Source: JANYHH01 sp965249745
GTDB taxonomy: Bacteria > Deinococcota > Deinococci > Deinococcales > JAAFIG01
Assembly: GCA_965249745.1 (NCBI GenBank)
Contig: OZ252252.1
Span: forward strand, 4,774,001-4,838,000
DNA length: 64,000 nucleotides
Reading direction: 5' to 3'
This document shows positions 39,901 to 48,015 of this stretch, piece after piece. A program made the position numbers and the translations under genes. The notes below the pieces were generated by a model. The model did no database searches and was not told the origin of the DNA. It saw only the letters and a program-made list of their open reading frames with translations. The stretch's first letter is position 1. Every line of letters begins with the position of its first letter.

Positions 39901-40063
39901 TGGTCGCGGTCGTGGCGGAGACCGTGAACCCAGTGGGTTTTGTCGGAACCGTACCAGTCGGCGGCTCTGAGGGATTGCTGGTATCTGAGACACTCGGGCA
40001 GGCAACGAGCGCCAGCGCCAACAATGGAACGGTGGCCAGACGTAAAACAGGAACAATTTTCAT
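36911..40063 (-). CDS. large surface lipoprotein: Fn3, calcium repeats, beta-rich pore-like region, PKD, LamG-like
   Basis: 1050 residues. A lipoprotein signal ends in LVAC (Cys about residue 22). Then come a fibronectin type III domain (about 38-125), thrombospondin-3-like acidic repeats (DTDGDGISDADE, DSDGDGLSDAQE, DTDADGLSDSAE, DSDGDQISDYRE), and a Ser/Thr-rich alternating stretch (SSSLSLSNTASRSS, then ATVGAEVSG repeats) flanked by beta domains. A second set of acidic repeats, a PKD domain and a C-terminal concanavalin/LamG-like domain follow. The order of acidic repeats then an alternating polar/nonpolar stretch recalls binary-toxin pore subunits, which is an inference. AGGAGG precedes the ATG. 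Confidence 0.83.
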   Translation of the reverse strand: MKIVPVLRLATVPLLALALVACPSVSDTSNPSEPPTGTVPTKPTGFTVSATTATTIKLDWKLVPSAAGYILERKTGGSAFAQIAAPDDKTNTYTDTGLTLGTTYAYSLKAKNASGTSEAATLDAVPSAGGADTDGDGISDADELAGYDISITRGGTALSTRHVSSDPSQKDSDGDGLSDAQERTRFTDPTKPDTDADGLSDSAEVDTWVSNPTDVDTDNDSNGNSALFDGNELSKYGTSPTLADSDGDQISDYREIIELGGVFNPLIANTPRFEMSYAAAPSITLDIGQTGSNSVTSSKSSSLSLSNTASRSSTDTQTQRFNAEVSATVGAEVSGGTGGFNATVSASVTATVGYGTENTRSYTNDSSQATEKSAAEALEQSSVSGFELKGGKLTLGMKLKNTGDVAFTLTNLGVTALRRDRANPLSFVVIGTMGFDSGTPTSFTLGQGESSGTLGLTLNLAGNLAQELMADPSDLKFEFSSYDIQDANSRSFKFQNDTTNAQTALLVLDYGNGHSERFRVATNVERSAGQIVGVKLGKVLTDTLKRNFTVSTVSGVRVLSGLFDPTPGTNALITSASSDKTVWAVVGTNGLTITSTTNVDEIVLKAGSEVRVMLLRDVDGDKLTDSEEYFYGTSDTNPDSDSDTISDFNEVRTGWTVTTTAPVSGYPKRVYPNPTTANSDSDTLSDKQEQTAGTDPRSADTDRDGTVDGADPQPLNPQVGANLTPTISNLTSSIAGSTVTFGATVTDNNLATVSINWGDNSPATAVTATSGTPFTKQHTYTSSSDYTITLTATDAGALTATATKAVSILDITSNLLAYYKLDGNLNDSSGNGKNGTKAGACVFNDFNRNNLGTSALRFNANDGGAGCTTDNLGSAQTPFLAYSQNFTYSLWIKPSSGNDMWVFGQNSTNGVSQWARFVLGQTEDKANGSVNVGVNGKASFFIPAAGGNSVLVTDPTAYSQTAWTHYAAVVSNSAGNSTVKLYKNGGLVATTVKNNVTYTNPSTSSPNLIASERNDNNSGQRPYLGLLDDLRVYARALAANEVAALYNATN

Positions 40064-40209
40064 GATAGTCCTCCTGGTATCGCATGAAGCCCTCGGGTTG
40101 CTGTGTTGGGTTGGGGCTTGTGAGGCACAGATTAAAAAGCCGCCGTTAGACCGCCGTCACACACCCGTCACTCAGGTGTCAGCCTCAAAAAAAATTTGTT
40201 CTAAACACG

Positions 40210-40299
40210 CTATTGATTCGCGTCGCCCGAGCTGAAGGCTGGCCTGTGTTCCAGAAGGCTTGCTCGAGACAAATTTGTTGGGTTGAACACGCTCGGATC
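40210..40299 (-). repeat. 90-bp dispersed element, copy 2
   Basis: Inverted relative to the copy at 13710-13799 and exactly the same length; strongest match at the GGCGACGCGAATCAATAG end. It lies in the 547-base gap upstream of the lipoprotein gene. Confidence 0.7.
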
Positions 40300-40507
40300 T
40301 GTGAAAGTAGTCTCAGGTTTCCCTGGCACAGCTCGAGAGGCAGCGTTTTTGGCTTGACACGTATGACTGGGACGCGAAATCGAAGCACGGGTTTTGGAAG
40401 CATGGGTTTTGCAAGCACAGGTTTTGAGCAAAACACCCCGAGTTGTGGCGCTCGAGTTCAGGCTCGATCTACCAAGCAGCCCAACGCTCGAGGTCACAAG
40501 TCGTTTT

Positions 40508-40587
40508 CCTGAGTTCGGCGTGGTCAGGGTACGATCCGAGGGCGGCAGAATGTGCCTGTGACGCGAACGCACGATAGCCGAATCAAG
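40508..40587 (-). repeat. 80-bp dispersed element, copy 3
   Basis: On the minus strand it runs from CTTGATTCGG to CCGAACTCAGG, equal in length to copies at 14491 and 30994. It ends 11 bases before the -10 box of the HD-domain gene and so supplies that promoter's -35 region. Confidence 0.6.
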
Positions 40588-40610
40588 CCCTTGTCAGTAA
40601 AGTGGGGCGT

Positions 40611-41156
40611 ATGAATCAAGCAGATGCAAATCCGTTGGCGCACGCCGAAGCGCTGGCAGAACAGGCGCACGGCGATCAATGCTACGGCGACGAACCATAC
40701 ATCGTGCATCTGCGTGCAGTCGCCGCCGTCTTGGAGCGTTTCGGTGTGACCCCCGCCACCCCGGACGGCGAGGCGCTGCTGTGTGCCGCGTGGCTGCATG
40801 ACACCCTGGAAGACACGAAGCTTCAAGCCTCGCAGATCGCGGCGATCAACCGGCTGAGCTTGGACCTGGTGCAGCGCGTGACCGACGAACCCGGCACAAA
40901 CAGAGCCGAGAAGAAAGCGTTGACCTACCCGAAGATTGCCGCGCACCCGCTGGCGGTCGCGTTGAAGCTGGCGGACCGGATCGCTAACCTCGAAGCCTGT
41001 CTGGAAAATCCGTCGGAGCGCACCCGGCGCAAGTTGGAGATGTACCGGGGCGAGCAACCTGGGTTCCGAGCGGCGCTGCACCCGACAGAAGGCGTCTGGC
41101 TCGAGGAGTTGTGGACGCACCTGGACAAGTTACTGGCGCAATCAATTGATCCTTGA
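40611..41156 (+). CDS. HD-domain phosphohydrolase, MESH1/SpoT-like
   Basis: 181-residue protein with the HD metal site in AAWLHDTLEDT, an upstream His (YIVHLRAV) and the closing ALKLADRIANLE, a pattern shared with the hydrolase domain of SpoT and with MESH1 proteins. Hydrolysis of (p)ppGpp or a related nucleotide is the likely activity. There is no synthetase domain. The ATG at 40611 is seven bases after TAAAGT, so it is leaderless. Confidence 0.82.
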   Translation: MNQADANPLAHAEALAEQAHGDQCYGDEPYIVHLRAVAAVLERFGVTPATPDGEALLCAAWLHDTLEDTKLQASQIAAINRLSLDLVQRVTDEPGTNRAEKKALTYPKIAAHPLAVALKLADRIANLEACLENPSERTRRKLEMYRGEQPGFRAALHPTEGVWLEELWTHLDKLLAQSIDP

Positions 41157-41250
41157 GAATAAATGGCGCTTTTCGTTATCCACCAAGCGCTCGGATCGCA
41201 CCCGCCTCTAAAACAATCGTTCATCCGACTCGAGTCCGGCGAGGAGTTCC

Positions 41251-41273
41251 GTAGGGCCAACCGCCGTTCGCCC
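41251..41273 (+). repeat. GTAGGGGC palindromic repeat, copy b
   Basis: GTAGGG followed by an imperfect inverted repeat ending CCGTTCGCCC, close in sequence to copy a at 27337. The 296-base gap around it contains four CTCGAG sites and no gene. Confidence 0.6.
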
Positions 41274-41452
41274 GCCACAAACGCCGACCAGCGTCTTCAA
41301 CTCTCGAGATACAAATATTGCCCTGTATTACCTTGAGTCCTCGAGCCGCCGCCTCGGTTTAGACCCGGCAACATATACTTTCGTCGTCACCATCAACACG
41401 CCGGAAATCCTCGAGAAACGATCTTCGGCATTCACTCAGAAAAGAGGCTGGC

Positions 41453-42529
41453 ATGGAGTACAGACGGCTGGGCAACACCGGGTTGATCGTCAGCGCCGTG
41501 GCCCTGGGCACGATGCAGTTTGGGAAGGGCATGAACATGGGCGGGTTGGATCAGGCGGAAACGACCGCGATGATTCGCTTTGCGATTGAGCGCGGCATCA
41601 ACTTCATTGACACCGCCGATGTGTACTCTGGCGGCGAATCGGAAACCCTGATCGGGAACGCGCTTCAGGAATTAGGCAACCGCGACGAGCTGGTGCTGGC
41701 CACGAAATTCCGTTTGCCAATGTCGGAGAACTTCAACCGCTCCGGCGCGACCAGGGTCAACATCCTGCGCGGCGTGGAGAGCAGCCTGAAACGGCTGAAA
41801 ACCGATTATCTTGACCTCTACCAGGTTCACGGCTGGGATTCCAACACCCCGCTCGAGGAGACGCTGCGAACGCTGAGCAACCTCGTGCGTCAGGGCATGG
41901 TGCGGTACATCGGGCTGAGCAATTACCTGGGCTGGCAGGCGGCCACCGCGCTGGGTGTGCAGAAACAGCTCAACCTCGAGCCGTTCGTGACAGCTCAGAT
42001 GTACTACAGCTTGGTCGGGCGCGAGTTGGAGTACGACTTCACGAGTTGCGCCGAGTATCACAAGCTGGGCGTCTTGGTCTGGAGTGCCCTGGCGGGCGGG
42101 TATCTGACCGGCAAGTACGCGAAGCCCGGCGCGGCGGAACAGGGCACGCGCTTCGCCGAGGCAGGGCAGTTCGTGCCCTTCGACTGGGACAAAGGCGAGC
42201 CGATCCTGAACGCGCTGCGGGTCGTGTCCGAGCGGCACGAGGTCAGCCTGGCGCGGGTCGCTTACGCGTGGACGCTTAGTCGCCCGACTGTTTCCAGCGT
42301 CATCATCGCGGCCCGGAAGATCAGCAATTTAGACGACAACATCGCCGCCGTGGACCTGAAACTCACGAGCGATGACCTCGAGCTGCTGAACACCGTCTCT
42401 GACCCTGGCACCCCGTACCCGAAGTGGATGGTCTTGCAACTCGATCAAGCCGAAGACCCGCGCCCGAAAATCCTCGAGCCAGAAAAGTTCAAGGACGGCG
42501 GCCCGTGGCGCGACTTGCGGTTTCGTTGA
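41453..42529 (+). CDS. aldo/keto reductase
   Basis: 358-residue NADPH-dependent (beta/alpha)8 oxidoreductase. The catalytic tetrad is visible: Asp and Tyr in FIDTADVYSGGESE, Lys in LATKFR and His in LYQVHGWD. The coenzyme region near the end, SVIIAARKISNLDDN, fits the AKR11-13 type groups. The ribosome site AAGAGG precedes the ATG. The physiological substrate is unknown. Confidence 0.9.
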   Translation: MEYRRLGNTGLIVSAVALGTMQFGKGMNMGGLDQAETTAMIRFAIERGINFIDTADVYSGGESETLIGNALQELGNRDELVLATKFRLPMSENFNRSGATRVNILRGVESSLKRLKTDYLDLYQVHGWDSNTPLEETLRTLSNLVRQGMVRYIGLSNYLGWQAATALGVQKQLNLEPFVTAQMYYSLVGRELEYDFTSCAEYHKLGVLVWSALAGGYLTGKYAKPGAAEQGTRFAEAGQFVPFDWDKGEPILNALRVVSERHEVSLARVAYAWTLSRPTVSSVIIAARKISNLDDNIAAVDLKLTSDDLELLNTVSDPGTPYPKWMVLQLDQAEDPRPKILEPEKFKDGGPWRDLRFR

Positions 42530-42553
42530 ACCGCTCATCCTTTGAGCGCGTCT

Positions 42554-43210
42554 CTACCGCGCTGCCCAGATCAGACCGCGCCGCACGATCTCCCGCGCTT
42601 CCGGCACATCGAAGTCGGCTCTAACATGCCCGAGCGAGCAATAAAAAACCCGCCCTGCGCCCCAGCGCCGCTTCCAGACGACCGGCATGGTCGTACCAGC
42701 GATCCAATCGCAGTGCGCCCCGTCGAAGGTCGTCGTGGCCAGGACTTCGTTGCTGGGGTCGGCGTGCAGGTAGTACTGCTCGGAGCGCATCTGAAAGTCG
42801 TGCAGCCCAGCCACGATCGGGTCGCTCGAGTCGGTGATGTTGACCGTGTACTGAATGATGTTGCCGGGGTGCGCGACCCACTGCCCGCCGACCATGAACT
42901 GATACTCCGGGTTGTTCCTGAACGCGTCCGCCACGCCACCGTGCCAGCCAGCGAAACCCGTCCCGGCTTTGACGGTCTCGAGCAAGCCGCGTTCCTGCTC
43001 CGGGGTGATCGTGGACATGGTGTAGACCTGAACGATCAGGTCCTGTGAACGCATGAAGTCGGTTTCCAAGTACGTATTTAAAGTGTCTGAAACCGTGACC
43101 TCGAAGCCATCGTGCTCCAACATCGGCGCGAACAGGTGAACGCATTGCTTCGGCTCGTGACCCTCCCAGCCGCCCCAGACGAACAACGCTTTCTTGCTTG
43201 GCTCGGTCAT
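42554..43210 (-). CDS. ThuA-like domain protein
   Basis: 218-residue protein with the glutamine-amidotransferase-like fold of the ThuA family: ALFVWGGWEGHEPKQC, GLLETVKAGTGFAGWHGG and the closing GRVFYCSLGHVRADFD. ThuA proteins are linked with sugar (trehalose) catabolism, but the reaction is not established. The ATG at 43210 follows TACACT by six bases, so the in-frame extension to 43234 is not used. Confidence 0.87.
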   Translation of the reverse strand: MTEPSKKALFVWGGWEGHEPKQCVHLFAPMLEHDGFEVTVSDTLNTYLETDFMRSQDLIVQVYTMSTITPEQERGLLETVKAGTGFAGWHGGVADAFRNNPEYQFMVGGQWVAHPGNIIQYTVNITDSSDPIVAGLHDFQMRSEQYYLHADPSNEVLATTTFDGAHCDWIAGTTMPVVWKRRWGAGRVFYCSLGHVRADFDVPEAREIVRRGLIWAAR

Positions 43211-43263
43211 CCCCGGAGTGTAGCGCAGCCGCAACGATTTGCGGCTCGAGGTTGAAAAGAAAT

Positions 43264-43286
43264 AACCCCTGCCTTTGACAGGGGTT
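43264..43286 (-). terminator. terminator after tRNA-Trp
   Basis: AACCCCTG and CAGGGGTT form a perfect eight-base stem with a seven-base loop. On the minus strand it is followed by ATTTCTTTTC; the plus strand also has a T-run, so it may act both ways. Confidence 0.8.
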
Positions 43287-43290
43287 TTTC

Positions 43291-43366
43291 TGGCGGGTCG
43301 TGCAGGGCTCGAACCTACGACCTATGGTTTTGGAGACCATCGCTCTACCGACTGAGCTAACAACCC
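43291..43366 (-). tRNA. tRNA-Trp (anticodon CCA)
   Basis: The minus strand folds into a complete cloverleaf: acceptor GGGTTGT with ACGACCC, anticodon stem ATGGT/ACCAT around loop CTCCAAA (anticodon CCA), T-loop TTCGAGC and discriminator G. The 3' CCA is encoded at 43291-43293. Confidence 0.96.
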
Positions 43367-43464
43367 ACGCGGTTGCGGAGTGTACCACAGCCTTTTTGAC
43401 CTGACAAGATCAGCCCACAGCGGCGTCTTTCACAGGCTCGAGGCGTTTGCTCTAGACTGGGCCC

Positions 43465-44301
43465 ATGTCCCTATCACCACTGAAAGAGTTCATGCCGACC
43501 GCGCTGAGTTTGCATCGTGCCAGTCGGGTGCTGGGCGCGTTGCGAAAGCTCGTGCGTGCGCCGGAAGCGAATCATCTCGAGTTGGCGTTGCGAATCGAAC
43601 CTGGGGCACTGTCCACCGAGATCTTGCCGGGCGGCGCGACGGTGCGGCTGGAGTTCGCGGAGGCGCGGGTGGCGTGCGCGCTCGGCGCTGACAGGCGCGA
43701 GATCGCGCTGCATCAGCACACGACGCGATCTCTGCTCGAGGCGGTGTTGGAGGGTCTGGAATCACTGGGCGCACCGCTGGTTGGGAGCGGTGACTCGAGG
43801 GTGGACGGGTTCCTGCGGGCGCTCGAGGTCAAGGGTTTAACGGCGAATTTTGGCGCGGGCAGTGTCCCGGACGACGAGGCCTTAACGGTGGATGCGGCTT
43901 CCAGTGCCGCGCTCGGCGTGGCGTTGGAGACAGTCTTCACGGGCTTATCGCGGTTTCGCTCGAGGTTGAACGGCGCGATGACGCCGTTGGTGGTCTGGCC
44001 GCATCACTTCGATGCCTCAATGCTGTGGTTTCCGGGGGCAAAGATGGAAGAAACAGAGCCGCACCTGAACTTTGGCTTTGCCGCCTACGACGCCGAATTC
44101 ACCGAGCCGTACCTGTACGCCTATGCCTATCCGATGCCAGCCAATTTCAGCCAACTCGAGGCTCCCGCGCCGTGGCGTTGGCACACCGAGGGCTGGCAGG
44201 GCGCGACGATCAAGTATAGCGATTTGATGACCCTAGAATCCGTGGAACACGCGTTCGAGGCAATCAGCGCCGGGCTGTCGGCTGACGCTCCTCGTCGGTG
44301 A
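43465..44301 (+). CDS. DUF5996 family protein
   Basis: 278 residues. The family pattern is clear in the second half: VVWPHHFDASMLWFPG, HLNFGFAAYDAE and the YLYAYAYPMP stretch. Its function is unknown; the conserved His-His-Phe-Asp suggests a binding or catalytic site. The ATG follows TAGACT by six bases (leaderless). The last 38 bases overlap the 3' end of the convergent response-regulator gene. Confidence 0.82.
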   Translation: MSLSPLKEFMPTALSLHRASRVLGALRKLVRAPEANHLELALRIEPGALSTEILPGGATVRLEFAEARVACALGADRREIALHQHTTRSLLEAVLEGLESLGAPLVGSGDSRVDGFLRALEVKGLTANFGAGSVPDDEALTVDAASSAALGVALETVFTGLSRFRSRLNGAMTPLVVWPHHFDASMLWFPGAKMEETEPHLNFGFAAYDAEFTEPYLYAYAYPMPANFSQLEAPAPWRWHTEGWQGATIKYSDLMTLESVEHAFEAISAGLSADAPRR

Positions 44302-44914
44302 GGGTGCGAGACAGTTCCTCGTATAGAACCTGATCCAGCACCTCTAATTCCTCGTCCAGCACGGTTTCCGTGGCTTCCAGCACCCGCTCGAGTTCTTCGA
44401 CGGCATCGGTGAAGGTGCTGCTCTGGATGCGTTGCCGGAACAGTGGCAGCATCGGCTCCAGCGCTTTTCGGACGATCAGCCGGAAGCGCTCCAAGGCTTC
44501 TTCCTCGCTGAGCGGGACGCGTTTCGGTTCTAAATCTATGGGAACCGTGCTCGCCCCGAGGCGTTCCAGCGTTTCACGGGCGATATCAGGGAGTTTACTG
44601 AGGTAGTGACTGTCTTTCACGATGTAATTCGCCGCGCCACTCTGCAAGGCTTTGACCGCCAGTTGCGCGTCGGCCCGCCCGGTCACCAGCACCACCGGCG
44701 CACCGAAGGGCAGGAGTTGCTCTAGCAGCGTCAAACCGTCGGTGTCCGGCAAACCGTAATCCAGCATCACCAGATCGAAACCGCCCAGCCGAGCGCTCTC
44801 TAAGCCCAAGGCTCCCGTGGGTTGAATCGCAACCGCGAACCCCGCACGTTCCAGATACCGACTCGCCACGAACGCCTGATCGGGGTTGTCTTCGATCAAT
44901 AAAACGCGGGGCAT
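44264..44914 (-). CDS. response regulator with helical C-terminal domain
   Basis: 216 residues. A receiver domain (1-120) has the acidic pocket LLIEDN, phospho-acceptor Asp in VMLDYGLPDTDG, VTGRAD and Lys in YIVKDSHY. The C-terminal part is helical and charged with no DNA-binding motif, so output is probably by protein contact. The ATG at 44914 has TAATCT five bases upstream; the longer frame to 45094 runs into the next promoter. No kinase gene is adjacent. Confidence 0.85.
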   Translation of the reverse strand: MPRVLLIEDNPDQAFVASRYLERAGFAVAIQPTGALGLESARLGGFDLVMLDYGLPDTDGLTLLEQLLPFGAPVVLVTGRADAQLAVKALQSGAANYIVKDSHYLSKLPDIARETLERLGASTVPIDLEPKRVPLSEEEALERFRLIVRKALEPMLPLFRQRIQSSTFTDAVEELERVLEATETVLDEELEVLDQVLYEELSRTLTDEERQPTARR

Positions 44915-45080
44915 GGCACAGATTACTCGAGCCAGAGTAAAGCGGCTGGAAAAGTCATGAGAAACCTGTGCCAGAGCCTCATCTGGTGTCGCGTTTCGGC
45001 TCTGGAAGCGTGGGCTTTGACTCGCTTGTCGGGTCATTCGCAGCACAGTTGTCCCCACGGGCGCGATGATAGGGTAAGGC

Positions 45081-46508
45081 GTGAAAGCCACCACCTTACG
45101 CGAGTTGAAAGCCAGCGGCTACCGCGCCCGGACCGTCCAGGACGAGGTGCGCGAGAATCTCATCAAGAAACTCCGCAACAAGGAAGACATCTTCCCCGGC
45201 GTCGTCGGCTACGAGGAAACTGTCACGCCGCAGGTCGTGAACGCGCTTCTGGCGCAGCAGAACTTCATCCTGCTGGGCTTGCGTGGACAAGCCAAGTCGC
45301 GCATCCTGCGCGCCATCACTGAACTCTTGGACCCGGAAGTCCCGTACATTGTTGGGACTGAGCTGCACGACGACCCGATGATGCCCGTCTCCCGCGAGGC
45401 GCACCGCCTCCTGGACCAGCACGGCGACGACACCCCGATCGCTTGGCTTCCCAGAGAACTGCGCTACGTCGAAAAGCTCGCCACCCCGGACGTGACCGTC
45501 GCCGACATGATCGGTGACGTGGACCCGATCAAGGCGGCGCGGTTGGGGACGAACCTGGGCGACGAGTTGACGATTCACTACGGCTTGCTGCCTCGAGCCA
45601 ACCGAGGGATCTTCGCCGTGAACGAGTTGGCGGACCTGTCGCCGAAGGTTCAGGTCGGGTTGTTCAACATCATGCAGGAAGGCGACGTGCAGATCAAAGG
45701 CTATCCGGTGCGCTTGGAACTGGATGTCATGCTGGTCTTCAGCGCCAACCCCGAGGATTACACCGCCAGGGGCAAGATCGTGACGCCGCTGAAAGACCGC
45801 ATCGGTAGCGAGATTCGCACCCACTACCCGAGCGACATCAACATGGGCATGGACATCACCCGGCAGGAAGCTTGGCTGACCGACGGCGGCAAAATGCGCG
45901 CCGAGATTCCGGGCTTCATGGCGGAATTGGCGGAAGAAATCGCGTTCCAGGCCCGTGACGATAACCGCGTGGACAAGCAGTCCGGCGTCTCGCAACGCCT
46001 GCCGATCAGCCTGATCGAGTTGATCGCCAGCAACGCCGAGCGCCGATCCATCATGAACGGCGACGAAGCTGTGGCCCGACCCAGCGACCTGTACGCCGGT
46101 CTGCCCGCGATCACCGGCAAGATGGAGTTGGAGTACGAGGGCGAAATGAAAGGCGCGGACAACATCGCCAAGGACATCATCCGCAAAGCCGCCGGAGCCG
46201 TGTACAGCCGCCGCGCCGGGAAGAACGACACGCAAGCCTTAGAGAAATGGTTCGAGGACGGCAACACGCTGAACATCCCGCAAGCGGGCGGTGCGAGTGC
46301 CGCGCTGAAAGAGCTGGGCACGGTTCCGGGATTGGTCAAGATCGCCCGCGAACTCGCCGAGGGCAGCACCGACGCACACACGATTTCCGCCGCCGAATTC
46401 GTGCTAGAGGGCTTGTACGGCAAGAAGAAGATTTCTCGGAGCGAGGAAATGGGCTACGCGGCGGCAGAACCCGAGACGGTCAAGGGGCGCGGCGGACGCT
46501 GGAACTGA
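45081..46508 (+). CDS. ChlI/MoxR-like AAA+ ATPase
   Basis: 475-residue AAA+ protein. A modified Walker A is seen in LGLRGQAKSR, Walker B-like residues in GIFAVNELADL, a sensor in VFSANPEDY and an arginine-finger region in PLKDRIGSEIRTHYP. This matches the magnesium-chelatase-I-like/MoxR group, which usually works with a von Willebrand A-domain partner; none is next to it here. The GTG start is five bases after TAGGGT. Confidence 0.88.
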   Translation: MKATTLRELKASGYRARTVQDEVRENLIKKLRNKEDIFPGVVGYEETVTPQVVNALLAQQNFILLGLRGQAKSRILRAITELLDPEVPYIVGTELHDDPMMPVSREAHRLLDQHGDDTPIAWLPRELRYVEKLATPDVTVADMIGDVDPIKAARLGTNLGDELTIHYGLLPRANRGIFAVNELADLSPKVQVGLFNIMQEGDVQIKGYPVRLELDVMLVFSANPEDYTARGKIVTPLKDRIGSEIRTHYPSDINMGMDITRQEAWLTDGGKMRAEIPGFMAELAEEIAFQARDDNRVDKQSGVSQRLPISLIELIASNAERRSIMNGDEAVARPSDLYAGLPAITGKMELEYEGEMKGADNIAKDIIRKAAGAVYSRRAGKNDTQALEKWFEDGNTLNIPQAGGASAALKELGTVPGLVKIARELAEGSTDAHTISAAEFVLEGLYGKKKISRSEEMGYAAAEPETVKGRGGRWN

Positions 46509-46640
46509 GCCTCTCGAGGTGAAATGAGGTCAGGCGTCTGTGCCTGACCTCATGTTTTGCTAGAACCCGAGACTCGCCCGGCCCCAACTCGAGAAGGCCA
46601 ATCACGTTCCATTCGACGCGGCTTGAGACCTTAGTGGCTA

Positions 46641-46664
46641 GGCACAGCGCGCTGTGCCCCTACG
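46641..46664 (-). repeat. GTAGGGGC palindromic repeat, copy c
   Basis: GGCACAGC-GC-GCTGTGCC followed by CCTACG. The stem is perfect but differs fully from copies a and d, while the CCCTACG tail is the same. It lies in the gene-free gap between the AAA+ gene and the aldo/keto reductase. Confidence 0.7.
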
Positions 46665-46729
46665 AAAACACCTGTCCGCCCGTCTGTGCGTCTCGAGCTA
46701 AGCGCGTTCTAGACTCGAAGGGGTGCGAA

Positions 46730-47608
46730 CTAAACCTGCCCTTCCCAGCCCTGATCGTGGGTTTTGAAGGCGTCTCGCCAGCGGGCGACTTCCACGTCGT
46801 CCAGTGTCCCTCGAGACAACTGTTCTGCATTGCGTTTCAGATGTTCCAGCTTCGCCGTGCCGACAATGATGCTGCTGACGCCGGGCGTGTACGCGCTGAA
46901 GCGAAGCGCCGTCCCCAGCCAGTCGTGATTCCCAGGCTCGAGGCTCATGGTCTTCAACCGATGCCAGTATTCCTCGGCGTACTGCCCGACGGGACGGGTC
47001 TCAAACTGCCAGGCGGCGTTGGCAATGGGCCGCTTGGCGATCACGCCTAGGCCGCTTTGCTGCGCGACGCGCAAGTCCGACGCATTGCGCTGATCGAACA
47101 GATTGACCGAGGTCTGCACACCGCCAAAACGACCGGATTGAACAGCCCACGACAGCGCCTCGTTCTCACCGGAGTAGGCTGCCACGCGAATCAACCCCTG
47201 CGCTCTGGCGGCCTCGAGCGCTTCCAGCAGGTCATCGCGGCGCAAGGTCTCCAAGGGACAAGAGTGAAAGTGAAAGATATCGAGGTAATCGGTGTTCATG
47301 CGCCGCAGCGCATCCTCGATCCCTCGAGTGACGACCTCTGGCGTCCAATCCGGCACGCCATCCACGCCGTACCCGCCTTTGGTGGACAGAATGAACTCGG
47401 CCCGGCGATGCGACAGGTGACGCCCAATGCGCTCCTCGGACAAGCCGTAACCTCGAGCCGTGTCAACGAGCGTCACACCCAGGTCCAGCACGGCGTTCAG
47501 CAGGTGCGCCGCGTCAGCTTCGGAGAGTTCGTGGCCGCCAATGTGGCCCGCGCCGAAACCCAAGACGGAAACTGAGAAACCGCTCGCACCAAAGGGACGT
47601 TGCTCCAT
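46730..47608 (-). CDS. aldo/keto reductase (second)
   Basis: 292-residue (beta/alpha)8 NADPH-dependent oxidoreductase. Catalytic residues: Asp and Tyr in LVDTARGYGLSEE, Lys in LSTKGGYG and His in DIFHFHSCP. Coenzyme motif SSIIVGTAKLEHL. It is a different subgroup from the enzyme at 41453. The ATG is six bases after TAGACT (leaderless). Substrate unknown. Confidence 0.9.
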   Translation of the reverse strand: MEQRPFGASGFSVSVLGFGAGHIGGHELSEADAAHLLNAVLDLGVTLVDTARGYGLSEERIGRHLSHRRAEFILSTKGGYGVDGVPDWTPEVVTRGIEDALRRMNTDYLDIFHFHSCPLETLRRDDLLEALEAARAQGLIRVAAYSGENEALSWAVQSGRFGGVQTSVNLFDQRNASDLRVAQQSGLGVIAKRPIANAAWQFETRPVGQYAEEYWHRLKTMSLEPGNHDWLGTALRFSAYTPGVSSIIVGTAKLEHLKRNAEQLSRGTLDDVEVARWRDAFKTHDQGWEGQV

Positions 47609-47704
47609 GCCAACAGTCTAACCGTCCGCCATTTTCCCCGAAAGCCCCGACCTCTCGAATCGGCTCGAGACGGAATCGGTCGAATCAACCTCCGCTTAGC
47701 TGCA

Positions 47705-47741
47705 TACTGGAGGACACACCCTTATCCCGAACTGACGTTAA
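47705..47741 (+). repeat. 37-bp repeat resembling an IS end, copy 1
   Basis: TACTGGAGGACAC followed by CCTTATCCCGAACTGACGTTAA. The same 37-base block is present inverted at 56554-56590, and its right half again at 59586-59606. It lies in a 407-base gene-free stretch. Confidence 0.65.
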
Positions 47742-48015
47742 CTCTAACTGAGAAGTTGCACCCGAGCGTTCTTGCGTCAGACACGAGAATTAAGTCGGGT
47801 GTTCAGCTTCCATCAGTCTCTTGACGGCCTCGTAGCCGAAGAAGCCCGAACCCGGTCTTGGATGTGCAATATGTTGAGATCTTGGCTGACGAAAATTACG
47901 TCCCTGAAAGCGCCTATCGAACTCGAGCCTCGAAGCAGGATTGAACCGCCAGACTGTGAATCGGTCAACCTCGAGCGATCCCAGGTTTCAGGGCCGTGAT
48001 GATAGTCTAAAACCC

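Noticed and set aside
37325..39970. 881-residue open frame antisense to the surface lipoprotein
   Set aside because: It mirrors the codon pattern of the Asp/Gly/Thr-rich gene on the other strand, has Val/Arg/Gly-rich composition and no domain; the minus-strand gene has signal peptide, lipobox and known domains.
40210..40572. 120-residue minus-strand ORF
   Set aside because: It spans two dispersed repeats and its C-terminal residues match the other repeat copy only because of shared DNA; Ser/Thr/Arg-rich with no ribosome site.
45096..46235. 379-residue antisense frame in the AAA+ gene
   Set aside because: His/Val/Gln-rich shadow; the plus-strand protein has clear AAA+ motifs.
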